DNA of 64,000 nucleotides. Origin: Nostoc piscinale CENA21. GTDB lineage: Bacteria > Cyanobacteriota > Cyanobacteriia > Cyanobacteriales > Nostocaceae. Each line of letters starts with the position of its first letter. Positions within the stretch are counted from its first letter, which is position 1. The stretch is from contig NZ_CP012036.1 of assembly GCF_001298445.1 (NCBI RefSeq), positions 4,140,092 through 4,204,091 on the forward strand, written 5' to 3'. The translations under genes and the position numbers were made by a program. The notes below the pieces were generated by a model. The model was not told the origin of the DNA. It saw only the letters and a program-made list of their open reading frames with translations, and searched no databases. Below, piece after piece: positions 45,770 to 54,900 of this stretch.

Positions 45770-47452
45770 ATGGAAGAGTATGACGTTGTAATTATTGGGG
45801 CTGGTCACAATGGCTTGGTATGTGCTGGCTACTTACTCAAAGCGGGTTACAGCGTCTTGTTGTTGGAAGGGCGATCGCTTCCTGGAGGTGGTTGTACAAC
45901 TGAAGAACTGATGCCTAATGAAGCGCCAGGGTTTAAATTTAACCCCTGTGCTATGAATCATTTATTTATATTCTTAGGGCCAGTTATTCAAGAATTAGAA
46001 CTCAATAAATATGGTTTAGAATATCTTACCTGTGACCCAGTAGCATTTTGTCCTCATCCTGATGGCAAATATTTTTTAGCTCATAAATCTGTAGAAGCAA
46101 CTTGTCAAGAAATTGCTCAATTCAGTCAAAGAGATGCCCAAAAATACGCAGAATATATTAAATTTTGGCAGCGTTTTGTTACAGCAATTACTCCTTTTTT
46201 CAATGCGCCTCCTAAATCAATTGTTGATATTGTTGGTAATTACAATCTCAATAATTTACATGATTTATTTTCAATTGTCGGCGGAACTAATATCACTTTA
46301 GATTTGCTGCGTACAGTTCTGAGTAGCCCTATAGATAATATCAATGAGTATTTTGATTCAGAATTTGTCAAAGCACCTCTCGCACGATTAGCAGCAGAAT
46401 TAAGTTCACCGCCTTCCCAAAAAGCCATGTCTTTTGGGGCAATGATGTTGCTTTTACGCCATAATCCGGGGATGGCTAGACCAAGGGGTGGTAGTGGCGC
46501 ACTGGTCGAAGCTTTAGTGAGATTAGTAACAAGTAAAAGTGGCGTTATTTTAACTGACAAAAAGGTAGAAAAAGTCTTGGTAGATGATGGTAAAGCTGTG
46601 GGTGTACGGGTTGCTGGTGGTCAAGAATATCGTGCGAATAAAGGAGTAATTTCTAGTATTGATGCCAAGCGTTTATTCTTGCAATTGATTGATGAAGGCG
46701 ATGTAGATACAAATTTGCGAGAAAGATTAGACCGCCGCATTGTTAATAATAATGAAACTATCCTCAAAATTGATTGTGCTTTATCTGAACCTCTGCGTTT
46801 TGAGCATCATAATCATCGAGATGAGTATTTAATGGGTTCTGTCTTGATTGCAGATTCAGTCAAGCATGTCGAACAAGCTCATAGCGAAATTACCTTGGGC
46901 AAAATTCCCGACGATGACCCTTCAATGTATTTAGTAATGCCGACAGCCCTTGACCCTTCAATGGCTCCTGAAGATAAGCATACATTGTGGATTGAATTTT
47001 TTGCTCCTTATCAAATTGCCGGTGCAGAAGGTACTGGTTTAAAAGGTACGGGTTGGACAGATGAATTAAAAAATCAAGTTGCCGATAAAGTTATTGCTAA
47101 ATTAGCTAATTATTCCCCCAATTTAAATTATTCAATTATTGCCCGCCATGTCGAAAGTCCGGCGGAATTAGGAGAACGCTTAGGTTCATATAAAGGCAAT
47201 TACTATCACATTGATATGACCTTAGAGCAAATGCTTTGCTTCCGCCCATTGCCAGAATTAGCCAACTATAAAACACCAATTGAAAATTTATATTTAACTG
47301 GTGCTGGAACTCACCCTGGTGGGTCAATTTCGGGAATGCCAGGACGCAATTGTGCGCGAGTATTTCTGCACGCTGAGGAACCAATTTCTCAGACATTTAA
47401 AGAGGCAGGAAATTCGCTTAAGTCCAAAATTGCATCTGTTTTTCAAGGTTAG
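45770..47452 (+). CDS. crtO: Beta-carotene ketolase CrtO-type oxidoreductase
   Basis: ATG 45770 is preferred to GTG 45761. The protein has 560 residues with an FAD-binding GAGHNGLVCAG (near 10) and GRSLPGGGCTTEE (near 34), and a closing motif LYLTGAGTHPGGSISGMPGRNCA (in the last 60 residues). It is a phytoene-desaturase-like flavoprotein; CrtO of cyanobacteria adds keto groups to beta-carotene giving echinenone and canthaxanthin. That product is the ligand of the helical carotenoid protein encoded at 15946. The name is by family resemblance; other CrtI-like oxidoreductases share the fold. Confidence 0.75.
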   Translation: MEEYDVVIIGAGHNGLVCAGYLLKAGYSVLLLEGRSLPGGGCTTEELMPNEAPGFKFNPCAMNHLFIFLGPVIQELELNKYGLEYLTCDPVAFCPHPDGKYFLAHKSVEATCQEIAQFSQRDAQKYAEYIKFWQRFVTAITPFFNAPPKSIVDIVGNYNLNNLHDLFSIVGGTNITLDLLRTVLSSPIDNINEYFDSEFVKAPLARLAAELSSPPSQKAMSFGAMMLLLRHNPGMARPRGGSGALVEALVRLVTSKSGVILTDKKVEKVLVDDGKAVGVRVAGGQEYRANKGVISSIDAKRLFLQLIDEGDVDTNLRERLDRRIVNNNETILKIDCALSEPLRFEHHNHRDEYLMGSVLIADSVKHVEQAHSEITLGKIPDDDPSMYLVMPTALDPSMAPEDKHTLWIEFFAPYQIAGAEGTGLKGTGWTDELKNQVADKVIAKLANYSPNLNYSIIARHVESPAELGERLGSYKGNYYHIDMTLEQMLCFRPLPELANYKTPIENLYLTGAGTHPGGSISGMPGRNCARVFLHAEEPISQTFKEAGNSLKSKIASVFQG

Positions 47453-47496
47453 TAAATCTACAATCATTCACTTACAAAATTATCACCGAGGAAAAT

Positions 47497-48057
47497 ATGG
47501 TAACGAAAAATAGTATCTATGCGTTAGGAGTATTTACTAAGGCGCAAGAATTAGAGAAAGCGATTAATGATTTGCAAGCTTCTGGCTTTCCTCTAGAAAG
47601 AGTTTCGGTAATTGCTAAAGATGTCAAGCAAGGTGAAAGCATCGGTGAAGCACCACTCAGCGATCGCATCGGTGATCAAGATGTCAACGTTAGCTCACCC
47701 GTGGGAAATACGCTCACAGCAACTAGTTGGGGTACTTTGTTACTCGGTTTGAGCAGTCTGGCGCTTCCTGGTTTGGGTGCGGTATTAGCAGCAGGTTCTG
47801 TCGGTGTAGCTTTAGCTACTAGTGTGGCAGGTGTAGCTGTAGGCGCAGCCGCAAATCAAAATTTAGTCAAAGCTTTCACAGATTTGGGTATCCCGGAGGA
47901 GAGAGCCAGAATTTATAGCGATCGCCTGCAACAAAGCTATTATTTGCTCATCCTCGAAGGAACAGAATCAGAAATTCAACGCGCCGAACCAATTTTACGT
48001 GAACAAGATATTCAAAATTGGGGCGTTTATCAAGAGGGACTAGGAGCTAGAGGCTAG
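47497..48057 (+). CDS. YflT/general stress protein 17M-like protein
   Basis: The protein has 186 residues. It opens YALGVFTKAQELEKAINDLQ, as in general stress proteins of the YflT/GSP17M fold, in which a ferredoxin-like domain is repeated. A central Gly/Ala-rich membrane-like stretch (about 75-125; LSSLALPGLGAVLAAGSVGV) is followed by a second ferredoxin-like half ending LLILEGTESEIQRAEPIL. GAGGAAAAT precedes the ATG. Location between CrtO and an SDR, all on plus strand, suggests a stress setting. Confidence 0.75.
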   Translation: MVTKNSIYALGVFTKAQELEKAINDLQASGFPLERVSVIAKDVKQGESIGEAPLSDRIGDQDVNVSSPVGNTLTATSWGTLLLGLSSLALPGLGAVLAAGSVGVALATSVAGVAVGAAANQNLVKAFTDLGIPEERARIYSDRLQQSYYLLILEGTESEIQRAEPILREQDIQNWGVYQEGLGARG

Positions 48058-48133
48058 TATTTTTTGCTCATATCTTCTCTAGTCCCTAACCTCTAGCCTC
48101 TAACCTCTAACAGAAGTTTATCTAGTAATATCT

Positions 48134-49135
48134 ATGCAGTTAAAGCCCATAAATCAGCAAGTCGTTGCAGTCGTTGGTGCTTCCAGCGGTATTGGACGTA
48201 AAGCAGCCTTGGAATTTGCTCAACGTGGAGGCAAGGTCGTGGTTTCCGCGCGTGGTGAATTAAAGTTAAAGTCACTGGTGGAAGAAATTCGCGGCTTTGG
48301 TGGTGAGGCGAATTATATTGTTGCTGACGTGCAAGAATTCGACCAAGTAAAAGCGATCGCTGATAAAACTGTCGAGTTATACGGAAGACTTGATACTTGG
48401 GTTCATGCTGCGGCGATTGGGATGTTTGCCACGTTTGACAAAACTACCCCAGAAGAGTTTAAGCACGTTATAGATGTGAGTTTGATGGGTCAAGTTTATG
48501 GTGCAATGGCCGCGTTACCGCATCTCAAGAACGAAGGACGGGGCGCACTAATTCATGTATCTTCAATGGAAGGTAGGCGATCGCTTCCTTATCAAAGTGC
48601 TTACTCTTGTGCTAAACACGGCATTGAAGGCTTTCTCGAAGCGATGCGAATTGAATTGATTCATGAGAAATGGCCTATCAATGTCACAAGTATTAAGCCA
48701 GCCGTCATTAACACTCCATTTTGGAGTAATGGTTTAACTAAATTAGGCGTGAAACCATCAGGAATACCACCTTACTATGACCCTAAAATTGTTGCCGATG
48801 CCATAGTTTATGCTGCTGAACATCCAATTCGTGATTTGTTAGTTGGAGATATAGCTAAATTGCTCGATTTGGCTCAGAAAATCTCGCCTTCATTAGTAGA
48901 TTCGTTATTATTGCTGTTAGGTTTTAATCTTCAACGTAGTAGTGGCGAATTAAAATCTGAAGACGCAACCAACAATTTTTATCAACCTGTTCCCGATGAT
49001 AGAGTTGATGGTGATTATCAAAACTTAGTCATACCTAGTATTACTGATGCTTTGGGTAAATTACCGCTTTTTCAATTAGGAACAGGCGCTTTATTAGCTT
49101 TACTTGCAGCACAAGCATTCAAACAAATTGAGTAA
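48134..49135 (+). CDS. Short-chain dehydrogenase/reductase
   Basis: The protein has 333 residues. The cofactor loop GASSGIGRKAALEF (near 15) and the catalytic Ser/Tyr/Lys set (VSSMEGRRSLPYQSAYSCAKHG, Tyr near 154 and Lys near 158) are canonical. It has a C-terminal extension of about 90 residues beyond the usual 245, ending in a hydrophobic LGTGALLALLAAQAF, perhaps a membrane anchor. Substrate unknown. It follows the YflT-like gene by 76 bases. Confidence 0.9.
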   Translation: MQLKPINQQVVAVVGASSGIGRKAALEFAQRGGKVVVSARGELKLKSLVEEIRGFGGEANYIVADVQEFDQVKAIADKTVELYGRLDTWVHAAAIGMFATFDKTTPEEFKHVIDVSLMGQVYGAMAALPHLKNEGRGALIHVSSMEGRRSLPYQSAYSCAKHGIEGFLEAMRIELIHEKWPINVTSIKPAVINTPFWSNGLTKLGVKPSGIPPYYDPKIVADAIVYAAEHPIRDLLVGDIAKLLDLAQKISPSLVDSLLLLLGFNLQRSSGELKSEDATNNFYQPVPDDRVDGDYQNLVIPSITDALGKLPLFQLGTGALLALLAAQAFKQIE

Positions 49136-49513
49136 TTGCATTGTTCAATTATTCGTAAAAAATACCCTCGACTTATGTAATAAGTCGAGGATGCAAACTT
49201 CCGCCTAAGTCGTATTTTAACAATAAATAAAAAAATTGATTTGACTTATTAAGCCTACCTTTTGATGGATTTAAAGTTTGAAATTATCAGTTGAATAGAA
49301 AGTGTTATGTCTTGCTAACTAATCGTCTTAAGCAAAGCAATCTGAGCAGATATATAAATTGAAATCACAAGATTTTAGTTAGCCAAAATACCAATTATTG
49401 GCTTGATTTCACAACACCTTGAAATCTACAAGATTTAACGTTGTGTATGATTTTTATTGAGAATTGGTATTAATTTTCTCAAAATTTGCACCATCACAGG
49501 AGTAATACAAAAC
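49136..49513. other. Intergenic region with one hairpin
   Basis: About 380 bases. It holds the hairpin at 49166-49190 and otherwise AT-rich sequence with the promoter of the DUF4383 gene. No gene seen. Confidence 0.5.
49166..49190. terminator. Hairpin after the SDR gene
   Basis: Eleven-base perfect stem CCTCGACTTAT / ATAAGTCGAGG with a three-base loop, 30 bases past the SDR stop. On the minus strand a TTTTTT tract follows; on plus the run-off is not T-rich. Confidence 0.55.
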
Positions 49514-49993
49514 ATGGAAAATATTCAAACCGCAAAAATGGTAGAACGTTACTGTGCTTTAACCATTGGTATTCTCTATTTATTATTAGGTTTGGCAGGG
49601 TTTACACCAGCTTTGGTATCTTTACCTGGAACCCATGAATCTTTCATTCCTTTAGATGAATCTCCTAATGCTTATGCTGCGGGATTTGGTTATATATTTG
49701 GTTTATTTCCTACCAATTTTTTGCATGATTTAGTGCGATGTGCTGTTGGGTTATTAGGCATTGCTTCTTATAACAGTGCTAAAAGTGCGCGATTATTTAA
49801 TGCCACTTTTGCAGTAGCTTACGTGGCATTAGCAATCATGGGATTATTACCATTTGCCAAGACATTTTTCGGATTTATGCCACTTTTTGGTAATAATGTT
49901 TGGATTAATTTCTTATCAGCGATCGCAGCAGGTTATTACGGTCTAATCATTCCATCTAAGGTAGCAGGTGTGAACGTTTCTCAAAATGTTTAA
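49514..49993 (+). CDS. DUF4383 membrane protein
   Basis: ATG 49514 is chosen because AGGAG lies about eleven bases upstream; the frame is open 57 bases further. The protein has 159 residues with four membrane spans (about 12-32, 60-80, 82-105, 120-145). It has the pattern of DUF4383 (YFGLFPTNFLHDLVRCAVGLLG), a family of four-span membrane proteins in bacteria of unknown role. A psaJ-like gene starts 57 bases downstream on the same strand. Confidence 0.82.
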   Translation: MENIQTAKMVERYCALTIGILYLLLGLAGFTPALVSLPGTHESFIPLDESPNAYAAGFGYIFGLFPTNFLHDLVRCAVGLLGIASYNSAKSARLFNATFAVAYVALAIMGLLPFAKTFFGFMPLFGNNVWINFLSAIAAGYYGLIIPSKVAGVNVSQNV

Positions 49994-50050
49994 TATTGCC
50001 CAAAGTATCACAATCAAGAACTGTAGTTTGCAAATTTGTAGGAGCTTTAT

Positions 50051-50200
50051 ATGCAGAAATCTAGCAAACAACAACAATATTTCCTTCAATATCTTTCTTT
50101 AATCCCAGTTCTGGCTGTATTTGCGATATCAATTGCTTTTTCTACCTGGGCAATTATTAATTACTTCTTCCCTGACTTGCTTTTCCATCCGATGCCATAA
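50051..50200 (+). CDS. psaJ: PsaJ-like photosystem I subunit IX paralogue
   Basis: A 49-residue protein with GGAG six bases before the ATG. The central membrane span (about 16-35) is followed by INYFFPDLLFHPMP, which matches the conserved C-terminus FFPDLLFHP of PsaJ. The N-terminus (MQKSSKQQQYFLQYL) differs from typical PsaJ. In cyanobacteria the main psaJ lies next to psaF; this copy instead follows a DUF4383 gene, so it is probably a second, perhaps condition-specific, copy. A strong terminator follows. Confidence 0.85.
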   Translation: MQKSSKQQQYFLQYLSLIPVLAVFAISIAFSTWAIINYFFPDLLFHPMP

Positions 50201-50243
50201 GTGATTTTCTATACATAAAATCAGCATCACCAATTCCCCAAAG

Positions 50244-50277
50244 GTGGGGGCGAACAGCAGTTCGTCCCCACTTAGAT
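50244..50277 (+). terminator. Terminator after psaJ-like gene
   Basis: Hairpin GTGGGGGCGAAC / GTTCGTCCCCAC, then TTAGATTTTTT. It closes the DUF4383-psaJ unit. Confidence 0.75.
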
Positions 50278-50398
50278 TTTTTCAATCATCAAGTTTGGTT
50301 TCTGACTTCTGACTTTTGCAAGCGAAAGCATCTAGATTTACCGATGACACCAGATAAGTTATTGTGGCATTGTGCTTGTGAAGACTTAATACGTAGTT

Positions 50399-51361
50399 AT
50401 GCCAAAGCCGCGTTTTGTCCGTTTTTTTCGCCATCTGAATTGGCGCATTCTCAAAAAAACCTTTGCTCGGACAATCGAACGACGACTACTAGGACTTGCT
50501 GCTGAAATTGCTTTCAATGCTATGTTATCGCTGTTTCCGGCTATTCTGGCTGTACTGACAGCGATTGGTTTGTTGGCAGAATCATTACAAGATACTTTTA
50601 AACAGATGGCGGCTTTATTGAGTCAAGTTGCGCCAGAAGAAGCGATGATTTTGATTCGGGACTTTGCCAGCCGGGAAATTGCCCACTCTAAAAATAGTAG
50701 TTTGTTTTCTCTCAGCTTTGCGATCGCTCTTTGGACTGCTTCTGGTGCTATCAGTACAGCCATGACAGCATTTGATCAAATCCATCAAACTCCGCCACAA
50801 CAAAGCCGTCCTTTCTGGCAATCGAAACTGATTTCATTGGGATTAACAATTGGTACAATAGTACTGTTGATGTTGGCTTCGTTTTTAGTCTTTGTTAGTG
50901 ACCTACTATTAAAAATAGCCGTCTATGAGCATAGTTCTTTACTATTCTTACAGCACCTTTGGCAGTTATTACGCTGGCCTGTCAGTTTAAGTATTGTTGC
51001 TACCGCCTTTAGTTTTGTGTATCGCTATGGCCCTAGTGTCTGGAATTTTGGTACACCAATTATGCCAGGGGCAAGTTTAGCAGCGATTTTTTGGGCAATA
51101 CTATCGTCACTATTCCGGCTTTATGTCACTAATTTTGGTAATTACAATAAAGTTTATGGTGCAGTCGGGACTGTGATTGTTTTAATGTTGTGGCTGTGGA
51201 TGAGCGCAGCTGTGCTACTCATTGGAAATCAACTAAACGTGATTGTCGGCGAAGATATGCGCTATCAAAAGATAAAAAGTCAGGAAGCAGAGGAGCAGAA
51301 GAGCAGGAAAGCAGAGGAGCAGGGGAGCAAAGAAGCAGAGGAGCAGAAAAATAATCTCTAA
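50399..51361 (+). CDS. YihY/BrkB family membrane protein
   Basis: The protein has 320 residues with about six membrane spans. Family marks are GLAAEIAFNAMLSLFPAILA (near 31), PIMPGASLAAIFWAI (near 220), and YNKVYGAVGTVIVLMLWLWMS (near 255). The C-terminal tail (about 295-320) is a low-complexity run of EAEEQKSRK-type units that probably lies in the cytoplasm. The family, formerly thought RNase BN, is now viewed as a membrane transporter-like group of unknown substrate. Confidence 0.9.
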   Translation: MPKPRFVRFFRHLNWRILKKTFARTIERRLLGLAAEIAFNAMLSLFPAILAVLTAIGLLAESLQDTFKQMAALLSQVAPEEAMILIRDFASREIAHSKNSSLFSLSFAIALWTASGAISTAMTAFDQIHQTPPQQSRPFWQSKLISLGLTIGTIVLLMLASFLVFVSDLLLKIAVYEHSSLLFLQHLWQLLRWPVSLSIVATAFSFVYRYGPSVWNFGTPIMPGASLAAIFWAILSSLFRLYVTNFGNYNKVYGAVGTVIVLMLWLWMSAAVLLIGNQLNVIVGEDMRYQKIKSQEAEEQKSRKAEEQGSKEAEEQKNNL

Positions 51362-51467
51362 CTGTATACTCAGCACTCTAAATTAAGTATTAGAACAAAA
51401 CCTTGTCAAATTACCAAGTAGCAGTAGAATATTGAACGGTTCCAACTTCAAAGAAGCGATCGCTTGA

Positions 51468-51975
51468 ATGCCTGATTCTTCTCCACGGTTTTCTCATATT
51501 GATCCTGACGCTAAAGCACCTTCCTTGAGGCGACTGCGCCAGTTGAGTCGCGTAATGGACAAAGCCATCACTATTCCTGGTACGGAAGTTAGTGTAGGTT
51601 TAGATCCATTATTAGGACTGTTACCTGTTGGCGGTGATGTTTTGGGATTGATATTTTCCAGCTACATCATTTTAGAAGCTGCCAGATTAGGTGCGCCTAA
51701 AGCTACTTTGGGTAGAATGATTTTGAATATCATCATTGATAGCTTGGTAGGCAGTTTACCTGTAGCCGGAGACTTATTTGATTTTGCTTGGAAATCAAAT
51801 GAATATAATCTCAAGCTGTTAGAAGAACACTTAAAAATTCCTGGCAATACAAAAAAAAGCCGATACTGGGTTTGTATTAGTTGTTTTAGTTGGCTTATTA
51901 TTGCTAGGCATTGTTTTAATCACAATCCCAATATTATTAATTAGCACTCTGTGGCGAGTATTCACTGGTGGTTAG
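51468..51975 (+). pseudogene. DUF4112 protein (one frameshift)
   Basis: As written, the frame ends at 51944 with an unrelated tail after the eight-A run at 51851-51858. With one A removed the protein is 168 residues and ends LVVLVGLLLLGIVLITIPIL, a proper membrane span. The preserved part shows the DUF4112 pattern PGTEVSVGLDPLLGLLPVGGDVLG (residues about 33-56) and a second GDLFDFAWK. Function unknown; the family is common in cyanobacteria and proteobacteria. The alpha/beta hydrolase gene begins nine bases after the repaired stop. Confidence 0.8.
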
Positions 51976-51984
51976 TTTAAAAGC

Positions 51985-52920
51985 ATGAAAGATTGGTGGC
52001 AAGAAACTTTCCCTCAAGGTCGGCAAAACCTCATTATTACTGATGCTCAAGGATATCCTGTGCAGATTGCCTATGGAGAAAAAGGTACGGGTAAACCTTT
52101 AATTTTAATGCACGGTATGGGTAGCTGGAGCTATAACTGGCGTTATAGTGTTGAAGCATTATCAAAATATTTTCGGGTTATTTGTTTTGATGCTAAAGGC
52201 TTTGGATTTTCCGAAAAACCTTGTCTGCGCCGAGAACATGACGGTCATCAAGTAATTGAATTAGAGCGGATTATTCAAGAATTATGTGATGAGCCTGCGG
52301 TTGTAGTTGCCGAATCTTTAGGTGGCTTAGTTGCTTTAGCACTAGCACAGGAAAAACCTGAATTAATTGCGCGGTTAATAGTAGTGAATGTGCCAATTTT
52401 TGCTGACCGTTTGCCGCATTGGGCAATGTCGATTTTAGCTCATACACCCATCGAAGTTTTGCAAGCAATAGACTCTTTGCGGTTAGCTTATTTGGCTGCA
52501 CCACTCGTCAGAGAAATTATGGCAATTGAGCGCCGGAGAGTGCTATTTGACCCATCAATTTTGTCTCAGGAAGATGTGTATTGGATTACTTATCCTTTTA
52601 CAGAAATTCCCGGTACATTGGTAAAAGTTGCCGAAGATTTACAACTAGCGGCGCGAGAAATTGAAAACTTGCAAAGCAATAAACCTAATATGCTCACAAG
52701 AATTCAAAGTAAGTTATCTCATATTGAGTGTCCCACACTAATTTTATGGGGTGATAAAGATAGTTGGTTTCCTGCAAGTCACGGTGAAAAGCTTCATCAA
52801 TTTATTGCTAATTCTAAATTTCAAATCTTGACTGATTGTTATCATGATGCTTCTACAGGTTCAGCCAAAGTGATTAATACAGAAATTTTGAAATTTTTGC
52901 AGGAAACAAATTTTGTTTAG
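51985..52920 (+). CDS. Alpha/beta hydrolase
   Basis: The protein has 311 residues. The nucleophile elbow VVAESLGGLVAL (Ser near 111), the oxyanion strand LILMHGMGSWSYNW (near 38), Asp in LILWGDKDSWFP (near 253), and His in LTDCYHDASTG (near 285) form the expected triad of the haloperoxidase-like group. It likely acts on an ester or similar bond. It follows the DUF4112 gene closely, so they may be co-transcribed. Substrate unknown. Confidence 0.9.
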   Translation: MKDWWQETFPQGRQNLIITDAQGYPVQIAYGEKGTGKPLILMHGMGSWSYNWRYSVEALSKYFRVICFDAKGFGFSEKPCLRREHDGHQVIELERIIQELCDEPAVVVAESLGGLVALALAQEKPELIARLIVVNVPIFADRLPHWAMSILAHTPIEVLQAIDSLRLAYLAAPLVREIMAIERRRVLFDPSILSQEDVYWITYPFTEIPGTLVKVAEDLQLAAREIENLQSNKPNMLTRIQSKLSHIECPTLILWGDKDSWFPASHGEKLHQFIANSKFQILTDCYHDASTGSAKVINTEILKFLQETNFV

Positions 52921-53143
52921 TTATACCGATTCTATAAATAAACAATGCAAATTAAATGCTTAACCTAGCGTTCCTCGTCTGCTGATGTACAAATTTATCT
53001 GCGTGCATCTGTCTTGAAAAGTTTGCTCAAGTTGGCAGAGCCGCCCACGCAACTTTTCGCTGCGTGCATCTGCGGTTAATTATTCTTGCTCGTCCCTCCT
53101 GCCTCCTGCCTTGCCCTAACGATAAATATTCATACCCACCTAC

Positions 53144-54397
53144 TTAATCAGATGTAGCAGCTTCTAACCAAATTTCCACATCATCGGATAATAATTTTTC
53201 CGCCGCTTCTATCATAGTTACGGCAATATCCTTGAGGTCTTCACGATTATTTAAGTAAGTTTTCAAGGCTTCCATCGGGTCGATGCTGTTACTTGCACTT
53301 AATTCAGGAACGCGGGGACGAGCTAACTGACTGAGTAATTCTGGTTGAATGGTGTAGGTGTGGGCCGATTTTAAGGCTGTGTGTAAGGCAGCATTTTCGA
53401 TAACATCTAACTGTTCGGAACGGAGTTTGTAAATTAATCGCACTACTGCATCTTGAATATCATATTTGGCGATCGCTTTCAAAATTGCCGCCTGGGGATC
53501 TTCGGCTTTGGAAATATCCACTTCAATGGTGCGGAAACTGCGAACTGGTAAGGGACAAAATTCCCAAGTCGTATTTCCCCGTTCCAGTTCAATCATCACA
53601 TAGCCTTTGTCTTCTTTTTCTTCACTAAAATCTACCCGTTCAATACTTCCCGGATAAATGACTGGTGGGTTGTTATGTTTATTTAAATTCTGGTGTTTGT
53701 GGACGTGTCCCAACGCCACATAATCAAAACAAGGACGCGTCAACAAAGACAACGGTAAAGTAAAACCTTTACCCACAGCTAACAAACGTTCAGCGCCCAA
53801 ACTAGCATTATCCGCCATCAAGTGCGCTAATAATACAGTCGGCACATCTGGGTCAAGGCGACGAATTTCCCCTTCAATCACAACTTGTAACCTTTGGGTT
53901 AATAACTCGTTGACTTCGGACAACGATAAACCTTCCGTTTCTTGGCGCGTCATTAATGTCGAACGAGTCAACCAAGGGAGAGTAATGACTTGGACTTTAC
54001 CGTTACGAGTTTCGATGTGATGAGTTTTCAACGTGTCACCTACCACAAATCCCGGTACACCCAAAGTTCGATAAATATTTAAGCTTGCGCCTCCTAACCC
54101 TTGGGAATGTTGGTCATGATTTCCCACCAACAACACTGTCGGGATATTAGCATCTACCAAACGACGAAATTGACCCGCAAAAGCTTCTTGTACATACGGC
54201 GGCGGTGTTGCATCAGGAAACGCATCACCACCAAATATTACCAAATCTACAGGATCTGTCAGGGCGCGATCAATGCACAGGGATAAAGTCTGCACAAAAT
54301 CCTCCAACCGCGTGTTTAACCCAGTCGCCGGGTTAATTCGACCGTGGGAAAAACCGCTTCCCATGTGGATATCTGAAAGGTGGAGGATTTTAATCAT
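53144..54397 (-). CDS. SbcD/Mre11-like DNA repair exonuclease
   Basis: The start is ATG 54397 (MIKILHLSDIHMGSGF), since the upstream codons read as non-native. It has 417 residues. The metallophosphoesterase motifs of Mre11/SbcD are present: HLSDIHMG (near 6), VIFGGDAFPD (near 54), LLVGNHDQHS (near 90), LLAHLMAD (near 187) and GHVHKHQN (near 230). It should be a Mn-dependent double-strand exonuclease and single-strand endonuclease, normally paired with an SbcC ATPase; no sbcC lies in this window. Confidence 0.85.
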   Translation of the reverse strand: MIKILHLSDIHMGSGFSHGRINPATGLNTRLEDFVQTLSLCIDRALTDPVDLVIFGGDAFPDATPPPYVQEAFAGQFRRLVDANIPTVLLVGNHDQHSQGLGGASLNIYRTLGVPGFVVGDTLKTHHIETRNGKVQVITLPWLTRSTLMTRQETEGLSLSEVNELLTQRLQVVIEGEIRRLDPDVPTVLLAHLMADNASLGAERLLAVGKGFTLPLSLLTRPCFDYVALGHVHKHQNLNKHNNPPVIYPGSIERVDFSEEKEDKGYVMIELERGNTTWEFCPLPVRSFRTIEVDISKAEDPQAAILKAIAKYDIQDAVVRLIYKLRSEQLDVIENAALHTALKSAHTYTIQPELLSQLARPRVPELSASNSIDPMEALKTYLNNREDLKDIAVTMIEAAEKLLSDDVEIWLEAATSD

Positions 54398-54666
54398 AAT
54401 TAAAAGGGAGTAGGGACTAGGGAATAGCAAAAAATATGGTTAGAAGCTTACTGATTTTTGGGAAAAATCCAATATGACTTCTAGAGTCAATAGTCAAAAA
54501 TCGGAATTAATTACATCACATTGTTTTCCTGTCACCTGTCAACAGTAATTTTACAACCACAAAAATCGGCTTGGGTAATTTCTGCGATTTTTCCGATTGG
54601 TTTGTAAGCATATACAGCAGTGTTTACTAAGATAATTTACGGTAATTTAAGTTTTGCATTGCTTCC

Positions 54667-54710
54667 GTAGATATTTATACGGAGATTGTTATTCTTAAAC
54701 AAAGCATAAT
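54667..54710 (+). promoter_or_regulatory. NtcA box and -10 region
   Basis: Perfect NtcA consensus GTA-N8-TAC (GTAGATATTTATAC, 54667-54680), followed after 24 bases by CATAAT (54705-54710), the spacing expected of a class II NtcA-activated promoter. The start codon is 24 bases after the -10. Confidence 0.75.
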
Positions 54711-54733
54711 CATTTCATTAAGGAAATAAAAAA

Positions 54734-54835
54734 ATGAACAGTTCTAAACCCAATCAGCTAGGTGTATCCGTAGTTATGGGCGCTTTGATTATGTTAACTA
54801 GTGTGAGTATTATCACAATTATGAATATGTTCTAG
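54734..54835 (+). CDS. 33-residue single-span membrane protein
   Basis: ATG preceded by AAGGAA about nine bases upstream. The product (MNSSKPNQLGVSVVMGALIM plus thirteen residues) has a polar N-terminal segment of about ten residues and one hydrophobic span of about 22. I recognise no family: it is not one of the known small photosystem or cytochrome b6f subunits. Promoter with an NtcA box, own ribosome site and perfect terminator make a self-contained gene. A role in nitrogen-stress physiology is inference from the promoter only. Confidence 0.7.
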   Translation: MNSSKPNQLGVSVVMGALIMLTSVSIITIMNMF

Positions 54836-54870
54836 GTTGAATGCTGAGAATTTTTGCAAATAAACTTTAC

Positions 54871-54900
54871 AAAACTCTGTGCAGTACTGCACAGAGTTTT
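54871..54900. terminator. Perfect 30-bp palindromic terminator
   Basis: AAAACTCTGTGCAGT followed directly by its exact complement, with TTTT at the 3' end on both strands (TTTTTATATTTTG on plus). Acts in both directions. Confidence 0.85.
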
